Source: an uncultured Clostridia bacterium | GTDB lineage: Bacteria; Bacillota; Clostridia; Christensenellales; Borkfalkiaceae | Length of the DNA: 64,000 nt | Direction: 5' to 3' | NCBI GenBank assembly: GCA_947627065.1 | Contig: CANQUN010000002.1 | Location: 25,954 to 89,953 of the forward strand | In this document: positions 32,604 through 41,912 of the stretch, in pieces | Numbering within the stretch: the stretch's first letter is position 1 | Layout: each line of letters begins with the position of its first letter | Made by a program: the position numbers and the translations under genes | The notes under the pieces: model-generated | The model's database searches: none | Told to the model about the DNA's origin: nothing | Seen by the model: the letters and a program-made list of their open reading frames with translations, nothing else

Positions 32604-32935
32604 ACCACCCGTCCCTCGCCTGTCCGTAAAGCGCACAACCCCCCGTCAATTATTTGCCCGTAAAGTTCACAAAAACCCGCCTGCCCGCCCGTGGGTAAAA
32701 GCCCTTTGAATTTTTCAGGAAAAATAAAAAAGTCCCCTGTTTCTCACAAAAACAGGGGATTTTGTCATTCTTGTCCGCTTTTATGCGGTGCCGCGGAGCG
32801 ACCCGCGCAAGCCCGCCAAACGAACCCGCTCCGACGCTTCCAAAAGTCAGTCGTCGGCCCGTCGCAAGCCCGCCGCGCGCCTTCCTTTCACACACGTCGC
32901 AAGCCCGCGCCAATTCATCAAACGCCCGCGGTAAA
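32604..32935. other. Convergent intergenic region with deoR terminator
   Basis: No gene is supported. The main element is the motif-based terminator at 32727-32765. A weak, degenerate motif-like stretch lies at about 32653-32676. Confidence 0.5.
32727..32765 (-). terminator. deoR terminator formed by a dispersed-motif copy
   Basis: On the minus strand the stem TCCCCTGTTT pairs with its exact complement AAACAGGGGA; the loop holds TTGTGAG and the stem is followed by CTTTTTTATTTTT. The right arm plus T-tract is the dispersed motif itself (variant with GGGGACTTTT). It sits ~170 bp after the deoR stop. Confidence 0.85.
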
Positions 32936-33706
32936 TCACACCGATGAGGCGCACAGTATCTTGCAGCCGCTCTTTTCCACGGCTTGGACGCAAGGTTCGG
33001 GGGGCATGACGTCGGTTACGAGGTAGTCGAGGTCGGAAAAGTCGGCCGTCTTTGCCATGAACGTCTTGCCGAACTTGCTGCCGTCTGCAAGCAGGACCTT
33101 CAGTTTGGAATTGCGCAGCATGGTCTGCTTGACTTTGGCCTGTTCGAGGTTGGCCTCGGTAACGCCGTTTTCGGCATCCACGCCGTTGCAGGATATAAAG
33201 GCTATGTCCGTGTGCAGTTTGGAAAGGTACTCCACGGTGTCCGCCCCGAGTATGGAGTTGGACTGGCTCTGTATCATTCCGCAGGTAACGTAAACGCGTG
33301 CGTTTGTCGTTTCGGACAGCAGCAGGGCATTCTTCAGCCCGTTGGTAACGATGGAGATAAAACTGAACCGTTTGAGCAGGGGAATTATCTTGCCCACCGT
33401 GCTCGACGAATCGAGATAGACCGAGTTGCCCGTTTTGATAAGCCCCGCCGCAACGTAAGCGATCTCCTTTTTGGCAAGCACGTTTTCCTGTTCCCGCATG
33501 AAAATGCTCGTCTCGTCGGACGAACCTTCCAGCACGATCGCCCCGCCGTGCAGGCGGCGTATCAGCCCCGTCTTTTCCATGGCGCCGAGGTCGCGCCTTA
33601 CCGTTGCGGGACTGACGAACAGTTCCTTTGACAGGTCGGTAACTGAAACCGACTTCCTCTCCTTGATTATGGCAAGTATCTCTTCCTGCCTTTCGGGTGC
33701 AAACAT
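32936..33706 (-). CDS. DeoR-family transcriptional regulator
   Basis: 256 aa. N-terminal winged helix (RQEEILAIIKERKSVSVTDLSKELFVSPATVRRDL, read over residues ~6-40, then GLIRRLHGGAI near 50). The C-terminal DeoRC sugar-phosphate sensor has VYLDSSSTV near 92 and FISCNGVD near 165. It is divergent from the cluster starting at 34036, so it probably represses those genes and responds to one of their phosphorylated intermediates. The ATG has an AGGAAGAATG-type RBS. Its transcript ends at the motif-based terminator. Confidence 0.9.
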   Translation of the reverse strand: MFAPERQEEILAIIKERKSVSVTDLSKELFVSPATVRRDLGAMEKTGLIRRLHGGAIVLEGSSDETSIFMREQENVLAKKEIAYVAAGLIKTGNSVYLDSSSTVGKIIPLLKRFSFISIVTNGLKNALLLSETTNARVYVTCGMIQSQSNSILGADTVEYLSKLHTDIAFISCNGVDAENGVTEANLEQAKVKQTMLRNSKLKVLLADGSKFGKTFMAKTADFSDLDYLVTDVMPPEPCVQAVEKSGCKILCASSV

Positions 33707-34035
33707 TCTTCCTCCTTCGCATCGTCAAAACGTGCATCATCACGCCCGCCGCAGTCAAAGCGCGGTCATACCATGGCTTAAAACGCGGTTTGCAAAACTC
33801 CGCGTAACAAGCGGCAAACGCGCCGCATAAATCGCCCGTGGTAAACGTGGGTGTTCTGTTAAAAGCCCGCCGCAGACAATTGCCGCACGTTTTCAGACCG
33901 TTTGAGCGAACGTGATTGATTATGATTGAATTATAGCATAAAAATTTCTTTTTTGCAACTTATTTTTCATCGGTATTCATGCGCGCGCGCTTATGTTATA
34001 CTATAAATAGAAAATTTTGGTTTAAGGAGAGAAAA
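33707..34035. other. Divergent control region between deoR and the PHP gene
   Basis: No gene. The left two-thirds shows nothing clear. The right third holds the deoR promoter, a direct-repeat operator candidate and a plus-strand -10 box. Confidence 0.55.
33915..34002. promoter_or_regulatory. Divergent promoters and DeoR operator candidate
   Basis: Minus strand (deoR): -35 TTGCAA (33958-33953), 17-bp spacer, -10 TATAAT (33935-33930). The predicted start falls in TTCAATCATAATCAATCACG (33929-33912), whose repeated CAATCA phrase is a plausible DeoR site. Plus strand: -10 TATACT (33997-34002) with a weak TATTCA -35 (33974-33979), ~30 bp before the PHP gene ATG with its AAGGAGA RBS. Confidence 0.65.
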
Positions 34036-35334
34036 ATGAACGCAGACGCAACGACCCGTCGCGAGGAACTCAAAAACAGGCTGAACGCGCCCCGCAAAGA
34101 GGAGAGGCTGGCCGCCCTCGACGAACTCATCGCCTTTGAGAGAGAAAACGGCCTGCAGCCCGTGCGGCGCGACAACGACAGCAACAACCACATTCACACC
34201 ATATATTCTTTTTCTCCCTACTCGCCCACGTCGGCGGCCTACCACGCTTACAGCGCGGGGCTTACTTCGTGCGGAATCATGGACCACGACAGCCTTTCGG
34301 GAGCGGCCGAGTTTACAGCCGCCTGCAAAAAACTCGGCATGGGCTACACCTGCGGGGCGGAAGTCAGGGCAAAGTTCAACTCCCGCCATTGGGGCAAGAT
34401 AAACCACCCCGATCAGGAGGACTGCATATACATGGCGGCGCACGGCGTGCCCGCCGAAAGTATAGAAGCGTTCAACGCCTACCTTGCGCCCTACCGCGCA
34501 AAGCGGCTGGAGCGCGACCGCAAGATGACCGAACTCATCAATTCCAAATTCGGCAAGTTCGGCCTTGCGCTGGATTTTGAAAAGGACGTTTACGCCGCGT
34601 CCTGCGCAGCCGAGGGCGGCTCGGTAACCGAACGCCACCTCATGAACGCCCTCGCCCACAAGTTGGGCAGCCGTTTCGGCCGCACGCCCGCGCTCATCGC
34701 TTTCCTTGAAAACGACCTCGGGCTTTCCGTCGGCGACAAGCAGAAGGGTTACCTTACCGACGCCGCCAACCCGCACTTCTGCTACGACCTTCTCGGCGTG
34801 CTCAAGGCGGACACCAAATTCTTTTACATAGACGCCGACGACGAGATGCCCGACGTAAACGAATTTGTGGCTGCGGCAACCCGCTTCGGGGCCATACCCG
34901 CTTACGCCTACCTCGGCGACGTGGGGGACAGCGTGACGGGAGACAAGCGCGCGCAGAAGTTTGAGGACGACTTCCTCGACGATTTAATTGCGGAGATAAA
35001 AAGGGTAGGCATACGCGCCGTAACCTACATGCCCACCCGCAACACTTACGCCCAGCTGGACAGGCTGCGCCGCCTCTGCGCTGAAAACGAACTGTTTGAA
35101 ATAAGCGGAGAGGACATCAATTCCCCCCGTCAGCTGTTCGAATGCAAGGCGCTTGCAAACCCGCGTTACAGCAACCTTATAGAAAGCACGTGGGCGCTCA
35201 TCGGGCACGAACGCGCCTCGGAAGAAGGGCTTGAAAACGGCATGTTCGGCGCGCGGGCGGACGCGGAATATCCCCGCCTTGCGGACAAGATAACCCATTA
35301 CGCAGCCATCGGCCGCGCCTCGGTAAAGCGCTGA
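34036..35334 (+). CDS. PHP-domain metallohydrolase
   Basis: 432 aa from the ATG at 34036. Metal-ligand motifs of PHP phosphoesterases: NNHIHTIYSFSPYSP near 51 and GIMDHDSLSGAAEF near 78; later residues include CGAEVRA near 103 and ISGEDIN near 355. This differs from the short histidinol-phosphatase or PolX types and has an inserted helical region (~120-230). As first gene of the DeoR-linked cluster it may dephosphorylate a sugar phosphate (inference). The next gene starts ~200 bp later, after a reverse motif copy at 35390-35415. Confidence 0.8.
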   Translation: MNADATTRREELKNRLNAPRKEERLAALDELIAFERENGLQPVRRDNDSNNHIHTIYSFSPYSPTSAAYHAYSAGLTSCGIMDHDSLSGAAEFTAACKKLGMGYTCGAEVRAKFNSRHWGKINHPDQEDCIYMAAHGVPAESIEAFNAYLAPYRAKRLERDRKMTELINSKFGKFGLALDFEKDVYAASCAAEGGSVTERHLMNALAHKLGSRFGRTPALIAFLENDLGLSVGDKQKGYLTDAANPHFCYDLLGVLKADTKFFYIDADDEMPDVNEFVAAATRFGAIPAYAYLGDVGDSVTGDKRAQKFEDDFLDDLIAEIKRVGIRAVTYMPTRNTYAQLDRLRRLCAENELFEISGEDINSPRQLFECKALANPRYSNLIESTWALIGHERASEEGLENGMFGARADAEYPRLADKITHYAAIGRASVKR

Positions 35335-35532
35335 ACAAGGGGCAAGGGAGACGCGGACGTTTACCTAAACGTTTTGAGGTAAACTTACCAAAAACCCCCT
35401 GAATCGCACAAAAACGCGGCGTTTCCGGCGGCTCGCCGCCCGCTGAGGACAAACCCGCACGGCATTGAAATAAACACAAAACACGACACAACCCGCACAC
35501 GCGGTCAGAAAAAATAAAAGGAGAACATAAAA

Positions 35533-36315
35533 ATGAGCAGTATCGATCTTAAAGGAAAAGTAGCGGTAATCACGGGCGCAAGCCAGGGTCTCGGCGAGGC
35601 ACTCGCCCTCAGGCTGGACAGAGAGGGCTGCAAGGTGGCCGTCTGCGACATCAACATCGAAGGAGCGCAGAAGGTGGCTTCCTCCCTCAAGGAAGGTTAC
35701 GCCCTTCAGGTAGACGTTACCAAGTACGAAACCTGCAAGGCGGCGGCCGACGCCGTGGTTGCAAAGTGGGGAACGGTGGACATTCTCGTCGCCAACGCCG
35801 CAATAGTCAAGAGCGGGGACATCTACAACCTGTCGCCCGAAATGTTCAAACTCGTTACCGACGTAAACCTCAACGGTTACTTCAACACGGTCAAGGCCTT
35901 CGCCCCCATAATGCTCGCCAACAAGAAGGGCAGCATAATCCAGATAAACTCCAAGTCGGGCAAGAAGGGTTCTTACAAGAACGGCGCTTACGCATCGAGC
36001 AAGTTCGGCGGCGTGGGTCTCACGCAGTCGCTCGCGCTCGAGTTTGCGGAGGAGGGCGTAAGGGTCAACAGCATCTGCCCGGGCAACCTGCTCAACTCGC
36101 CCCTGTGGGTAAACAGCCTGTTCAAGCAGTACGCCGCCAACCAGAACACGACCGAGGAGAAGATTCGCGAAAAGTACATAAACCAGGTCCCCATGAAGCG
36201 CAGTTGCGAGTATGAGGATATCGAAAACGTAATGGTGTTCCTCGCCTCGGACATGTCCTCTTACATGACGGGTCAGGCCATCAACGTAACCGGCGGCCAG
36301 CAGATGGAACCGTAA
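35533..36315 (+). CDS. Short-chain dehydrogenase, sorbitol-6-phosphate dehydrogenase-like
   Basis: 260 aa. NAD site TGASQGLGEA near residue 13; catalytic Asn, Ser, Tyr and Lys in LVANAAI (~87), NSKSGKKGSYKNGAYASSK (~140-160). The NSKSGKKGS and YMTGQAINVTGGQ segments resemble SrlD/SorD, which oxidise D-glucitol 6-phosphate to fructose 6-phosphate. The AAAAGGAG RBS is good. A SorE-like dehydrogenase gene in the same cluster makes a sorbose/sorbitol-type pathway plausible, but other polyol phosphates cannot be excluded. Confidence 0.85.
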   Translation: MSSIDLKGKVAVITGASQGLGEALALRLDREGCKVAVCDINIEGAQKVASSLKEGYALQVDVTKYETCKAAADAVVAKWGTVDILVANAAIVKSGDIYNLSPEMFKLVTDVNLNGYFNTVKAFAPIMLANKKGSIIQINSKSGKKGSYKNGAYASSKFGGVGLTQSLALEFAEEGVRVNSICPGNLLNSPLWVNSLFKQYAANQNTTEEKIREKYINQVPMKRSCEYEDIENVMVFLASDMSSYMTGQAINVTGGQQMEP

Positions 36316-36504
36316 TCACGGCCACCCGCATCCCCGCAACCCAACGGGCATAAAACCCCGCCGGGAGGGAATTGACCCCGCACCAAACGGGCATAAAACC
36401 CCGCGGCACAACGGGGCAAATCCCGCGCGGGCGGGGCAAAAACCCCGTAAATCACACAAAAACCAACAAAAAATAAAATTCCGCGAAAGCGCACGGAGTG
36501 AAAG

Positions 36505-37968
36505 ATGAAGAGAGTTCTCGCATTCGATTTCGGCGCGTCCAACGGCAGGGCGCTGATAGGAGAGGTTAAGGACGGCAAGCTCGTCTACACCGAAGTACAC
36601 CGTTTTTCCAACGACCCCGTTCTCGTAAACGGCAAGTTGTATTGGGACTTTTTAAGGCTGATACACGAGATAAAAACGGGCATGGTAAAGGCAAAGCAGC
36701 AGGGCGGGTACGACGCCATAGGCATTGACACGTGGGGCGTCGACTACGGCTTTCTGGACAGTGAGGGCAACATTATAAACACGCCCTACCATTACCGCGA
36801 CCTGCGCACGGAGGGCGCACCCGAAGAAGTTTACGCCCTGTTTGAAGGCGGCAAGGAGGAACTTTACTCCCGCACGGGCATTCAGCTCATGCGCATAAAC
36901 ACCGTGTTCCAACTCTACCGCTCGGTGCATTCGGACGCGCAGGCCGCGTCCCGCGCGGCGGAAATGCTGTTCATCCCCGACCTCATGGCTTACGTTCTCA
37001 CGGGCAACAAGGTTGCCGAATACACCATCGCTTCCACTTCCCAACTGCTCAACCCGTTCACCCGCGATTGGGACAGAGAACTTGTCAAAAAGATAGGATT
37101 CGACCCCGAAAAACTCCCCAAAATCGTGCCGAGCGGTTACGTTTACGGCAAGGTTAAAAAAGAGATATGCGAAGAACTCGACGTCGAACCCGTGCCCGTA
37201 ATAGCCGTGTGCACGCACGACACGGGGTCGGCCGTAGCGGCGGTGCCCGGCAACATGGACAACTGCTGTTACATCTCCTGCGGAACGTGGTCGCTCATGG
37301 GCGTCGAGTTGGACGCACCCGTCGTGAACGACGACAGCCGCAGGGAGAACTTCACCAACGAGGGCGGCTACGGCGGAAAGATACGTTTCCTCAAAAACAT
37401 AATGGGGCTTTGGATAATACAGGAAGCCCGCCGCAGATGGCAGAAAGAGGGGCAGGACTATTCCTTTGCCCAGCTTGCCGCCATGGCCGCGGAATCCAAG
37501 TCGGTGTGCTACATCGACCCCGACAGCCCCGAGTTCGACAACCCCGGCAACATGCCCGAACGCATAAAGGCGTTTGCCGTGCGCACGGGGCAGAAGGTTC
37601 CCCAAACGGTTGGCGAATACGCCCGCTGCATATACGAGAGCCTCGCCCTCAAATACAAGTACACGCTCGAGCGGATTGAAAAACTGACGGGCAAGAAGTA
37701 CGCGGCCGTCAACGTGATAGGCGGCGGCTGCAAGGCCGAGATTCTCTGCGAGATGACGGCCGATCTGCTCGGCGTAAAGGTCATCGCAGGCCCGTCCGAA
37801 GCCACGGCCCTCGGCAACATAGCCGTGCAGATGATAGCCCTCGGCGAGATAGAGGACATAACCACGGCAAAGAAGATGATAGCCCTCGGCGGAGATGTCA
37901 GGGAATATCTGCCGAGCGGGAAATACACCGCCGACTACGCGTCATTCCTCTCCATCTTGGATAAATAA
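36505..37968 (+). CDS. Rhamnulokinase-like FGGY carbohydrate kinase
   Basis: 487 aa. ASKHA/FGGY fold with FDFGASNGRALIGE at the N-terminus (ATP phosphate loop), IGIDTWGVDYGFLD near 75 (RhaB hallmark), HDTGSAVAAVP near 240 and VIGGGCKAEIL near 410. It phosphorylates a ketose at C1, in RhaB L-rhamnulose. No isomerase (rhaA) is present, so the true substrate may be another ketose. It follows the SDR gene by ~190 bp; a reverse motif copy (36438-36462) lies in that gap. Confidence 0.88.
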   Translation: MKRVLAFDFGASNGRALIGEVKDGKLVYTEVHRFSNDPVLVNGKLYWDFLRLIHEIKTGMVKAKQQGGYDAIGIDTWGVDYGFLDSEGNIINTPYHYRDLRTEGAPEEVYALFEGGKEELYSRTGIQLMRINTVFQLYRSVHSDAQAASRAAEMLFIPDLMAYVLTGNKVAEYTIASTSQLLNPFTRDWDRELVKKIGFDPEKLPKIVPSGYVYGKVKKEICEELDVEPVPVIAVCTHDTGSAVAAVPGNMDNCCYISCGTWSLMGVELDAPVVNDDSRRENFTNEGGYGGKIRFLKNIMGLWIIQEARRRWQKEGQDYSFAQLAAMAAESKSVCYIDPDSPEFDNPGNMPERIKAFAVRTGQKVPQTVGEYARCIYESLALKYKYTLERIEKLTGKKYAAVNVIGGGCKAEILCEMTADLLGVKVIAGPSEATALGNIAVQMIALGEIEDITTAKKMIALGGDVREYLPSGKYTADYASFLSILDK

Positions 37969-37982
37969 ACCGCATTGGGATT

Positions 37983-38119
37983 TCGGGAGGCCAAAAACCC
38001 CGTTTTGGGCGATTAGTCCCCTAAATCCCACAAAAAAACGCCCATTCATGCCAAACTGCGGCTCGGGGAGGCCAAAAAACCCGTATTTGGGCAATTAGTC
38101 CCCCGAATCCCACAAAAAT
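37983..38119 (+). repeat. Two ~80-bp tandem units carrying reverse motif copies
   Basis: Units begin at 37983 and 38063 (TCGGGAGGCCAAAAA). Each has a CCAAAA/TTTTGG-type stem, the phrase GGGC-ATTAGTCCCC and a reverse motif copy (38013-38040; 38095-38119). The array fills the gap between the kinase and aldolase genes. Confidence 0.8.
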
Positions 38120-38139
38120 CATATATAAAGGAGTAAAAT

Positions 38140-39429
38140 ATGGATTATCAGTTCATGCATCCCGCGGAACAGATAGTGCAGACCATCAACCGTATCTACC
38201 GCAAGCAGATGACCACGACCTCGGGCGGAAACCTTTCCGTCAAGGACAGCGACGGCAACATCTGGATAACGCCCTCGGGCATAGACAAGGGCGCGCTCAC
38301 GCCGTCGGACATCTGCCTCGTCAAACCCGACGGAACGGTGGAGGGCAAGTACAAACCGAGCGTGGAACTTCCCTTCCACAAACTCGTGTACAAAACGCGG
38401 CCGGACATCAAGGCCGTCGTTCACGCGCATTCGCCATCGCTCGTCGCGTTCAGCCTTATAAGAAAGATACCCGACACGGCCATCATACCCACGGCGCGCC
38501 TCGTGTGCGGCAAGGTGGGCATTGCGGGTTACGAAGTACCGGGCAGCATAGAACTCGGCAAAAAGATAGCCGCCGAACTCAAGAAGGGAACGGACGTTGT
38601 TATAATGGAAAACCACGGCGTGGTTACCTGCGGCAACGATCTGTTCGACGCGTTCATGAAGTTTGAAACGCTGGAGCGCTGCGCAAAACTCGACATAACA
38701 AGCCGCCTTATCGGCAAGGCCAATCCCCTTACCGACGAGCAGATAGAACTTGCCAACGAAAAGGGCAAAGTTCCCTTGGGCGAGTTCATCCCCGCAGAGA
38801 TCTCTTCCAAAGAAAAGGACATACGCACCAAGATGTGCACGCTTATCCACAGGGCTTACGATCAGGACCTCTTTTCGAGTACCATGGGCACTTTCTCCGA
38901 GCGGCTCGGGGACGATTCCTTCATAATAACCCCTTACGGCAAGGACAGAAAACTGTTGGAACCGCAGGACCTCGTGCGCGTCGACCACGGCTGGAGAGAG
39001 GCGGGCAAACGCCCCAGCCGTTCGGCAATTCTGCACAAGATGATTTACGAAACGCACCCCGACATCAACGCCGTCGTAGTCGCGCAGCCCACCAACATCC
39101 TCGCCTTCGGCATAACCCGCACGGAGATAGACAGCAGGACCATTCCCGAGTCCTACATCAAGATCCGCAACCTCGTGAGAATGCCTTACGGCATAAACAT
39201 CAGCCACCCCGAAGAGGTCGCAAAGACCATAAGCGCAAAGTCCCCGGTAATCCTCATTGAAAACGACAGTATCATCGCCGTGGGCACCACCCTCATAGAA
39301 GCGTTCGACGCACTCGAGGTGGTTGAGTTTACCGCCAACACCATAATCCACGGCGGGCTCATCGGCAAGATAGTCAAGATAACCGACGAGGAAGTCAAGA
39401 CCATAGACAAAGCCTTCGGGCTTGACTGA
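38140..39429 (+). CDS. Tandem class II aldolase/adducin-domain protein
   Basis: 429 aa, about twice the usual 215-230. Domain 1 (~1-205) has TTSGGNLSV near 27, the zinc site AVVHAHS near 89 and MENHGVVTCG near 155. Domain 2 (~225-429) repeats the fold (TFSERLGDDSFIITPYG near 249), but the HxH position reads VVVAQPT and ENHG is replaced by ENDS. So the second domain has lost its zinc ligands and may be structural. Family reaction: reversible cleavage of a ketose 1-phosphate to dihydroxyacetone phosphate and an aldehyde. RBS AAAGGAG. Confidence 0.86.
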   Translation: MDYQFMHPAEQIVQTINRIYRKQMTTTSGGNLSVKDSDGNIWITPSGIDKGALTPSDICLVKPDGTVEGKYKPSVELPFHKLVYKTRPDIKAVVHAHSPSLVAFSLIRKIPDTAIIPTARLVCGKVGIAGYEVPGSIELGKKIAAELKKGTDVVIMENHGVVTCGNDLFDAFMKFETLERCAKLDITSRLIGKANPLTDEQIELANEKGKVPLGEFIPAEISSKEKDIRTKMCTLIHRAYDQDLFSSTMGTFSERLGDDSFIITPYGKDRKLLEPQDLVRVDHGWREAGKRPSRSAILHKMIYETHPDINAVVVAQPTNILAFGITRTEIDSRTIPESYIKIRNLVRMPYGINISHPEEVAKTISAKSPVILIENDSIIAVGTTLIEAFDALEVVEFTANTIIHGGLIGKIVKITDEEVKTIDKAFGLD

Positions 39430-39491
39430 GCGCCGAAACTTGGGTAAAACACTCTCGGCACACAAAACTTTCCAAACACAAAAATGCAGGA

Positions 39492-39515
39492 CAAAGTGAG
39501 AAAAAGGCCACTTTT
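39492..39515 (+). repeat. Dispersed motif before the second aldolase gene
   Basis: Forward copy with core GTGAGAAAAAGG then CCACTTTTT, ending a few bases before the AAAGGAG RBS of the gene at 39531. Confidence 0.75.
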
Positions 39516-39530
39516 TCAAAGGAGACAGAC

Positions 39531-40556
39531 ATGAAACAAGCAATTTCCGACCTCATCGAAATATCCCGTTACGCGGGCGGCAGGGTCGATTACACGCAGG
39601 GGGGCGGCGGCAACACGTCGGTCAAGGACGGAGACGTAATGTACATAAAAGCGTCGGGCTTCCGCCTCAAAGACATAGACGAGACGACCGCCTACGTCCC
39701 CATGAACCTCCCCGTGATAAGGGACTTTATCAATTCCATAACGGACGGCGACAGCCGCGATCTCGAGGCCGAAAACAAAAAGGTTACGGCCGAGGCCACC
39801 ATGCACGCCGAAGGGCTTGCGCCCCTCCGTCCCAGCGTGGAAGTCGGCTTCCACTCCGTGCTCAAAAAGTACGTCGTGCACACCCATTCGGTCTACGCCA
39901 ACCTGCTCACCTGTTCGGTAACGGGCAAGGAGGAGGCCGCAAAACTGTTTGCCTCTGCCGATTACGGCTACATCTTCATGCCCTACATAGACCCCGGTCT
40001 CACCCTTTCCGTCAGCATGAAAAAGGCGCTTGACGGCTACAGGGCGGAAAACGGACGGGACGCAGAGGTCATATTCATGCAGAACCACGGCCTTGTGGTC
40101 AACGCCGACACGGCCGAACGCGTAATGGCAATTCACGAGGACGCCAACGGCAGAATCGCCGCACACTTCAATCTCACCCCCGTAAAAGAGGTCGTGCTCG
40201 AGGAGAGGAAAGAGGGCGTCTACGCTTCAAAAACCCCCTATATCACGCATTATCTTGAAAATCACAAGTTCGACAAGGTTCTGCTCGACGAGTTCCCGCT
40301 GTACCCCGACCAGTTGGTTTACCTCAACAACGTAATAGCCTTTGCACCCGAAAAACTCAAAGTTGAGGGCGGCACGGTAGTCTACGCCACCAACCTCAAA
40401 GAGGCGACCACGCTCGAGGAAACGCTGTTCGCCTACCTGTTCGTGCTGACCACGCTCAGGGACAAGGGATACGCCGTTTCCACCATGAGTGAAAAGGACG
40501 TTTACTTCATCAACCATTGGGAGGCGGAGAAATACCGCCGTTCCCTTTCCAAGTAA
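39531..40556 (+). CDS. Class II aldolase/adducin family protein (RhaD/RhaE-like)
   Basis: 341 aa. GGGGNTSVKDG near 25, AEGLAPLRPSVEVGFHS near 88, zinc site VVHTHSVYANLL near 113 and MQNHGLVVNAD near 183 are typical of the aldolase half of bifunctional RhaD-type enzymes. The last ~120 residues form an extra alpha/beta part. It probably cleaves the ketose 1-phosphate made by the upstream kinase. Two aldolase genes in one cluster suggest either two substrates or a hetero-oligomer (inference). The next gene starts 20 bp on. Confidence 0.85.
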   Translation: MKQAISDLIEISRYAGGRVDYTQGGGGNTSVKDGDVMYIKASGFRLKDIDETTAYVPMNLPVIRDFINSITDGDSRDLEAENKKVTAEATMHAEGLAPLRPSVEVGFHSVLKKYVVHTHSVYANLLTCSVTGKEEAAKLFASADYGYIFMPYIDPGLTLSVSMKKALDGYRAENGRDAEVIFMQNHGLVVNADTAERVMAIHEDANGRIAAHFNLTPVKEVVLEERKEGVYASKTPYITHYLENHKFDKVLLDEFPLYPDQLVYLNNVIAFAPEKLKVEGGTVVYATNLKEATTLEETLFAYLFVLTTLRDKGYAVSTMSEKDVYFINHWEAEKYRRSLSK

Positions 40557-40575
40557 ATAAAAGAGAGGACGAAAA

Positions 40576-41838
40576 ATGAAAACAAAAGCGGTTAGACTTT
40601 ACGGCAAAGAGGACCTCAGGCTCGAAGAGTTTGAGTTGCCCGCCATCAAGGACGACGAGATACTCGCAACGGTAGTGTCCGACAGTATCTGCATGTCCAC
40701 CTTCAAGGCGGCGGAACAGGGCGCCGACCACAAGCGCGTTCCCGAGGACGTCGCCCAAAACCCCGTAATCGTCGGGCACGAATTCTGCGGCGAAATACTC
40801 GAAGTGGGCAAAAAGTGGCAGCACAAGTTCAAGGCGGGGCAGAAGTACAGCATCCAGCCCGCGCTCAACTACAAAGGTTCGCTCGCCGCGCCCGGTTATT
40901 CCTATAAATACATAGGCGGAGACGCCACCCGCATAATCATTCCCAACGAGGTCATGGAATGCGATTGTCTGCTCCCCTACGACGGAGACTGCTATTTCAA
41001 GGCTTCTCTTTCCGAACCCGTCTCCTGCATAATCGCGGGTTATCATGAAAACTATCATTCCCGTTACGACAACCACACCCACGTCATGGGTATAAAGGAA
41101 GGCGGCGCGGTCGCCGTTCTCGCGGGTGCAGGCCCCATGGGTCTCGGCTGCGTGGATTACGGCATCCACTGCGACAGAAAGCCGTCGCTGCTCGTCGTTA
41201 CGGACATAGACGACGCCCGTCTTGCGCGTGCCGCCTCGCTGCTCACCGTTGAGGACGCGGCCAAACACGGCGTAAAACTCGTTTACGTCAACACTTCCAA
41301 GGTGGACGACCCCGTCGCTTACCTCAAAGAAATCAACGGCGGCAAGGGCTACGACGACGTGTTCGTGTACGCGCCCGTGTCCTTCCTCGTCGAACAGGGC
41401 GACGCCCTGCTCGGAGACGGCGGCTGCCTCAACTTCTTTGCGGGTCCTCTCAAAAACGACTTTTCGGCAAAGTTCAACTTCTACAACGTGCACTACTCTT
41501 TCCACAGGATAACGGGCACTTCGGGCGGAAACACCGACGACATGAGGGAGGCCCTCGCCCTTTCTGGAGCGGGCAGAATCAACCCCGCCATCATGATCTC
41601 CCACGTCGGCGGGCTGGACAGCGTGATTGAAACCACCCTCAACCTTCCCAACATCAAGGGTGCCAAAAAACTCGTTTACACCAACATATCCATGCCCATG
41701 ACGGCGATAGAGGATTTTGCAAAACTCGGAGAGACCGACCCCATGTTCGCCACCCTCGCCGAGATATGCGCCCGCCACAACGGAATATGGAATGCCGAGG
41801 CGGAAAAATTCCTGCTCTCCCACGCCAAACCCATCTGA
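40576..41838 (+). CDS. Zinc-binding dehydrogenase, L-sorbose-1-phosphate reductase-like
   Basis: 420 aa. Medium-chain dehydrogenase: catalytic zinc region (VSDSICMSTFKAAEQGADHKR near 34, GHEFCGE near 66), NAD site LAGAGPMGLGCVD near 178 and a HRITGTSGGNTDDMREAL segment near 312. The pattern strongly recalls SorE-type enzymes, which reduce L-sorbose 1-phosphate to D-glucitol 6-phosphate. With the SrlD-like SDR in the same cluster this would give fructose 6-phosphate. No sugar transporter is encoded nearby, so uptake must come from elsewhere. Confidence 0.85.
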   Translation: MKTKAVRLYGKEDLRLEEFELPAIKDDEILATVVSDSICMSTFKAAEQGADHKRVPEDVAQNPVIVGHEFCGEILEVGKKWQHKFKAGQKYSIQPALNYKGSLAAPGYSYKYIGGDATRIIIPNEVMECDCLLPYDGDCYFKASLSEPVSCIIAGYHENYHSRYDNHTHVMGIKEGGAVAVLAGAGPMGLGCVDYGIHCDRKPSLLVVTDIDDARLARAASLLTVEDAAKHGVKLVYVNTSKVDDPVAYLKEINGGKGYDDVFVYAPVSFLVEQGDALLGDGGCLNFFAGPLKNDFSAKFNFYNVHYSFHRITGTSGGNTDDMREALALSGAGRINPAIMISHVGGLDSVIETTLNLPNIKGAKKLVYTNISMPMTAIEDFAKLGETDPMFATLAEICARHNGIWNAEAEKFLLSHAKPI

Positions 41839-41912
41839 CGCATTCGCCAGGCGGACGACAGACGCCCGACGAAACGTGCGGCAAGCCCCGAATCCGTCGG
41901 GCAAAAACGGGC

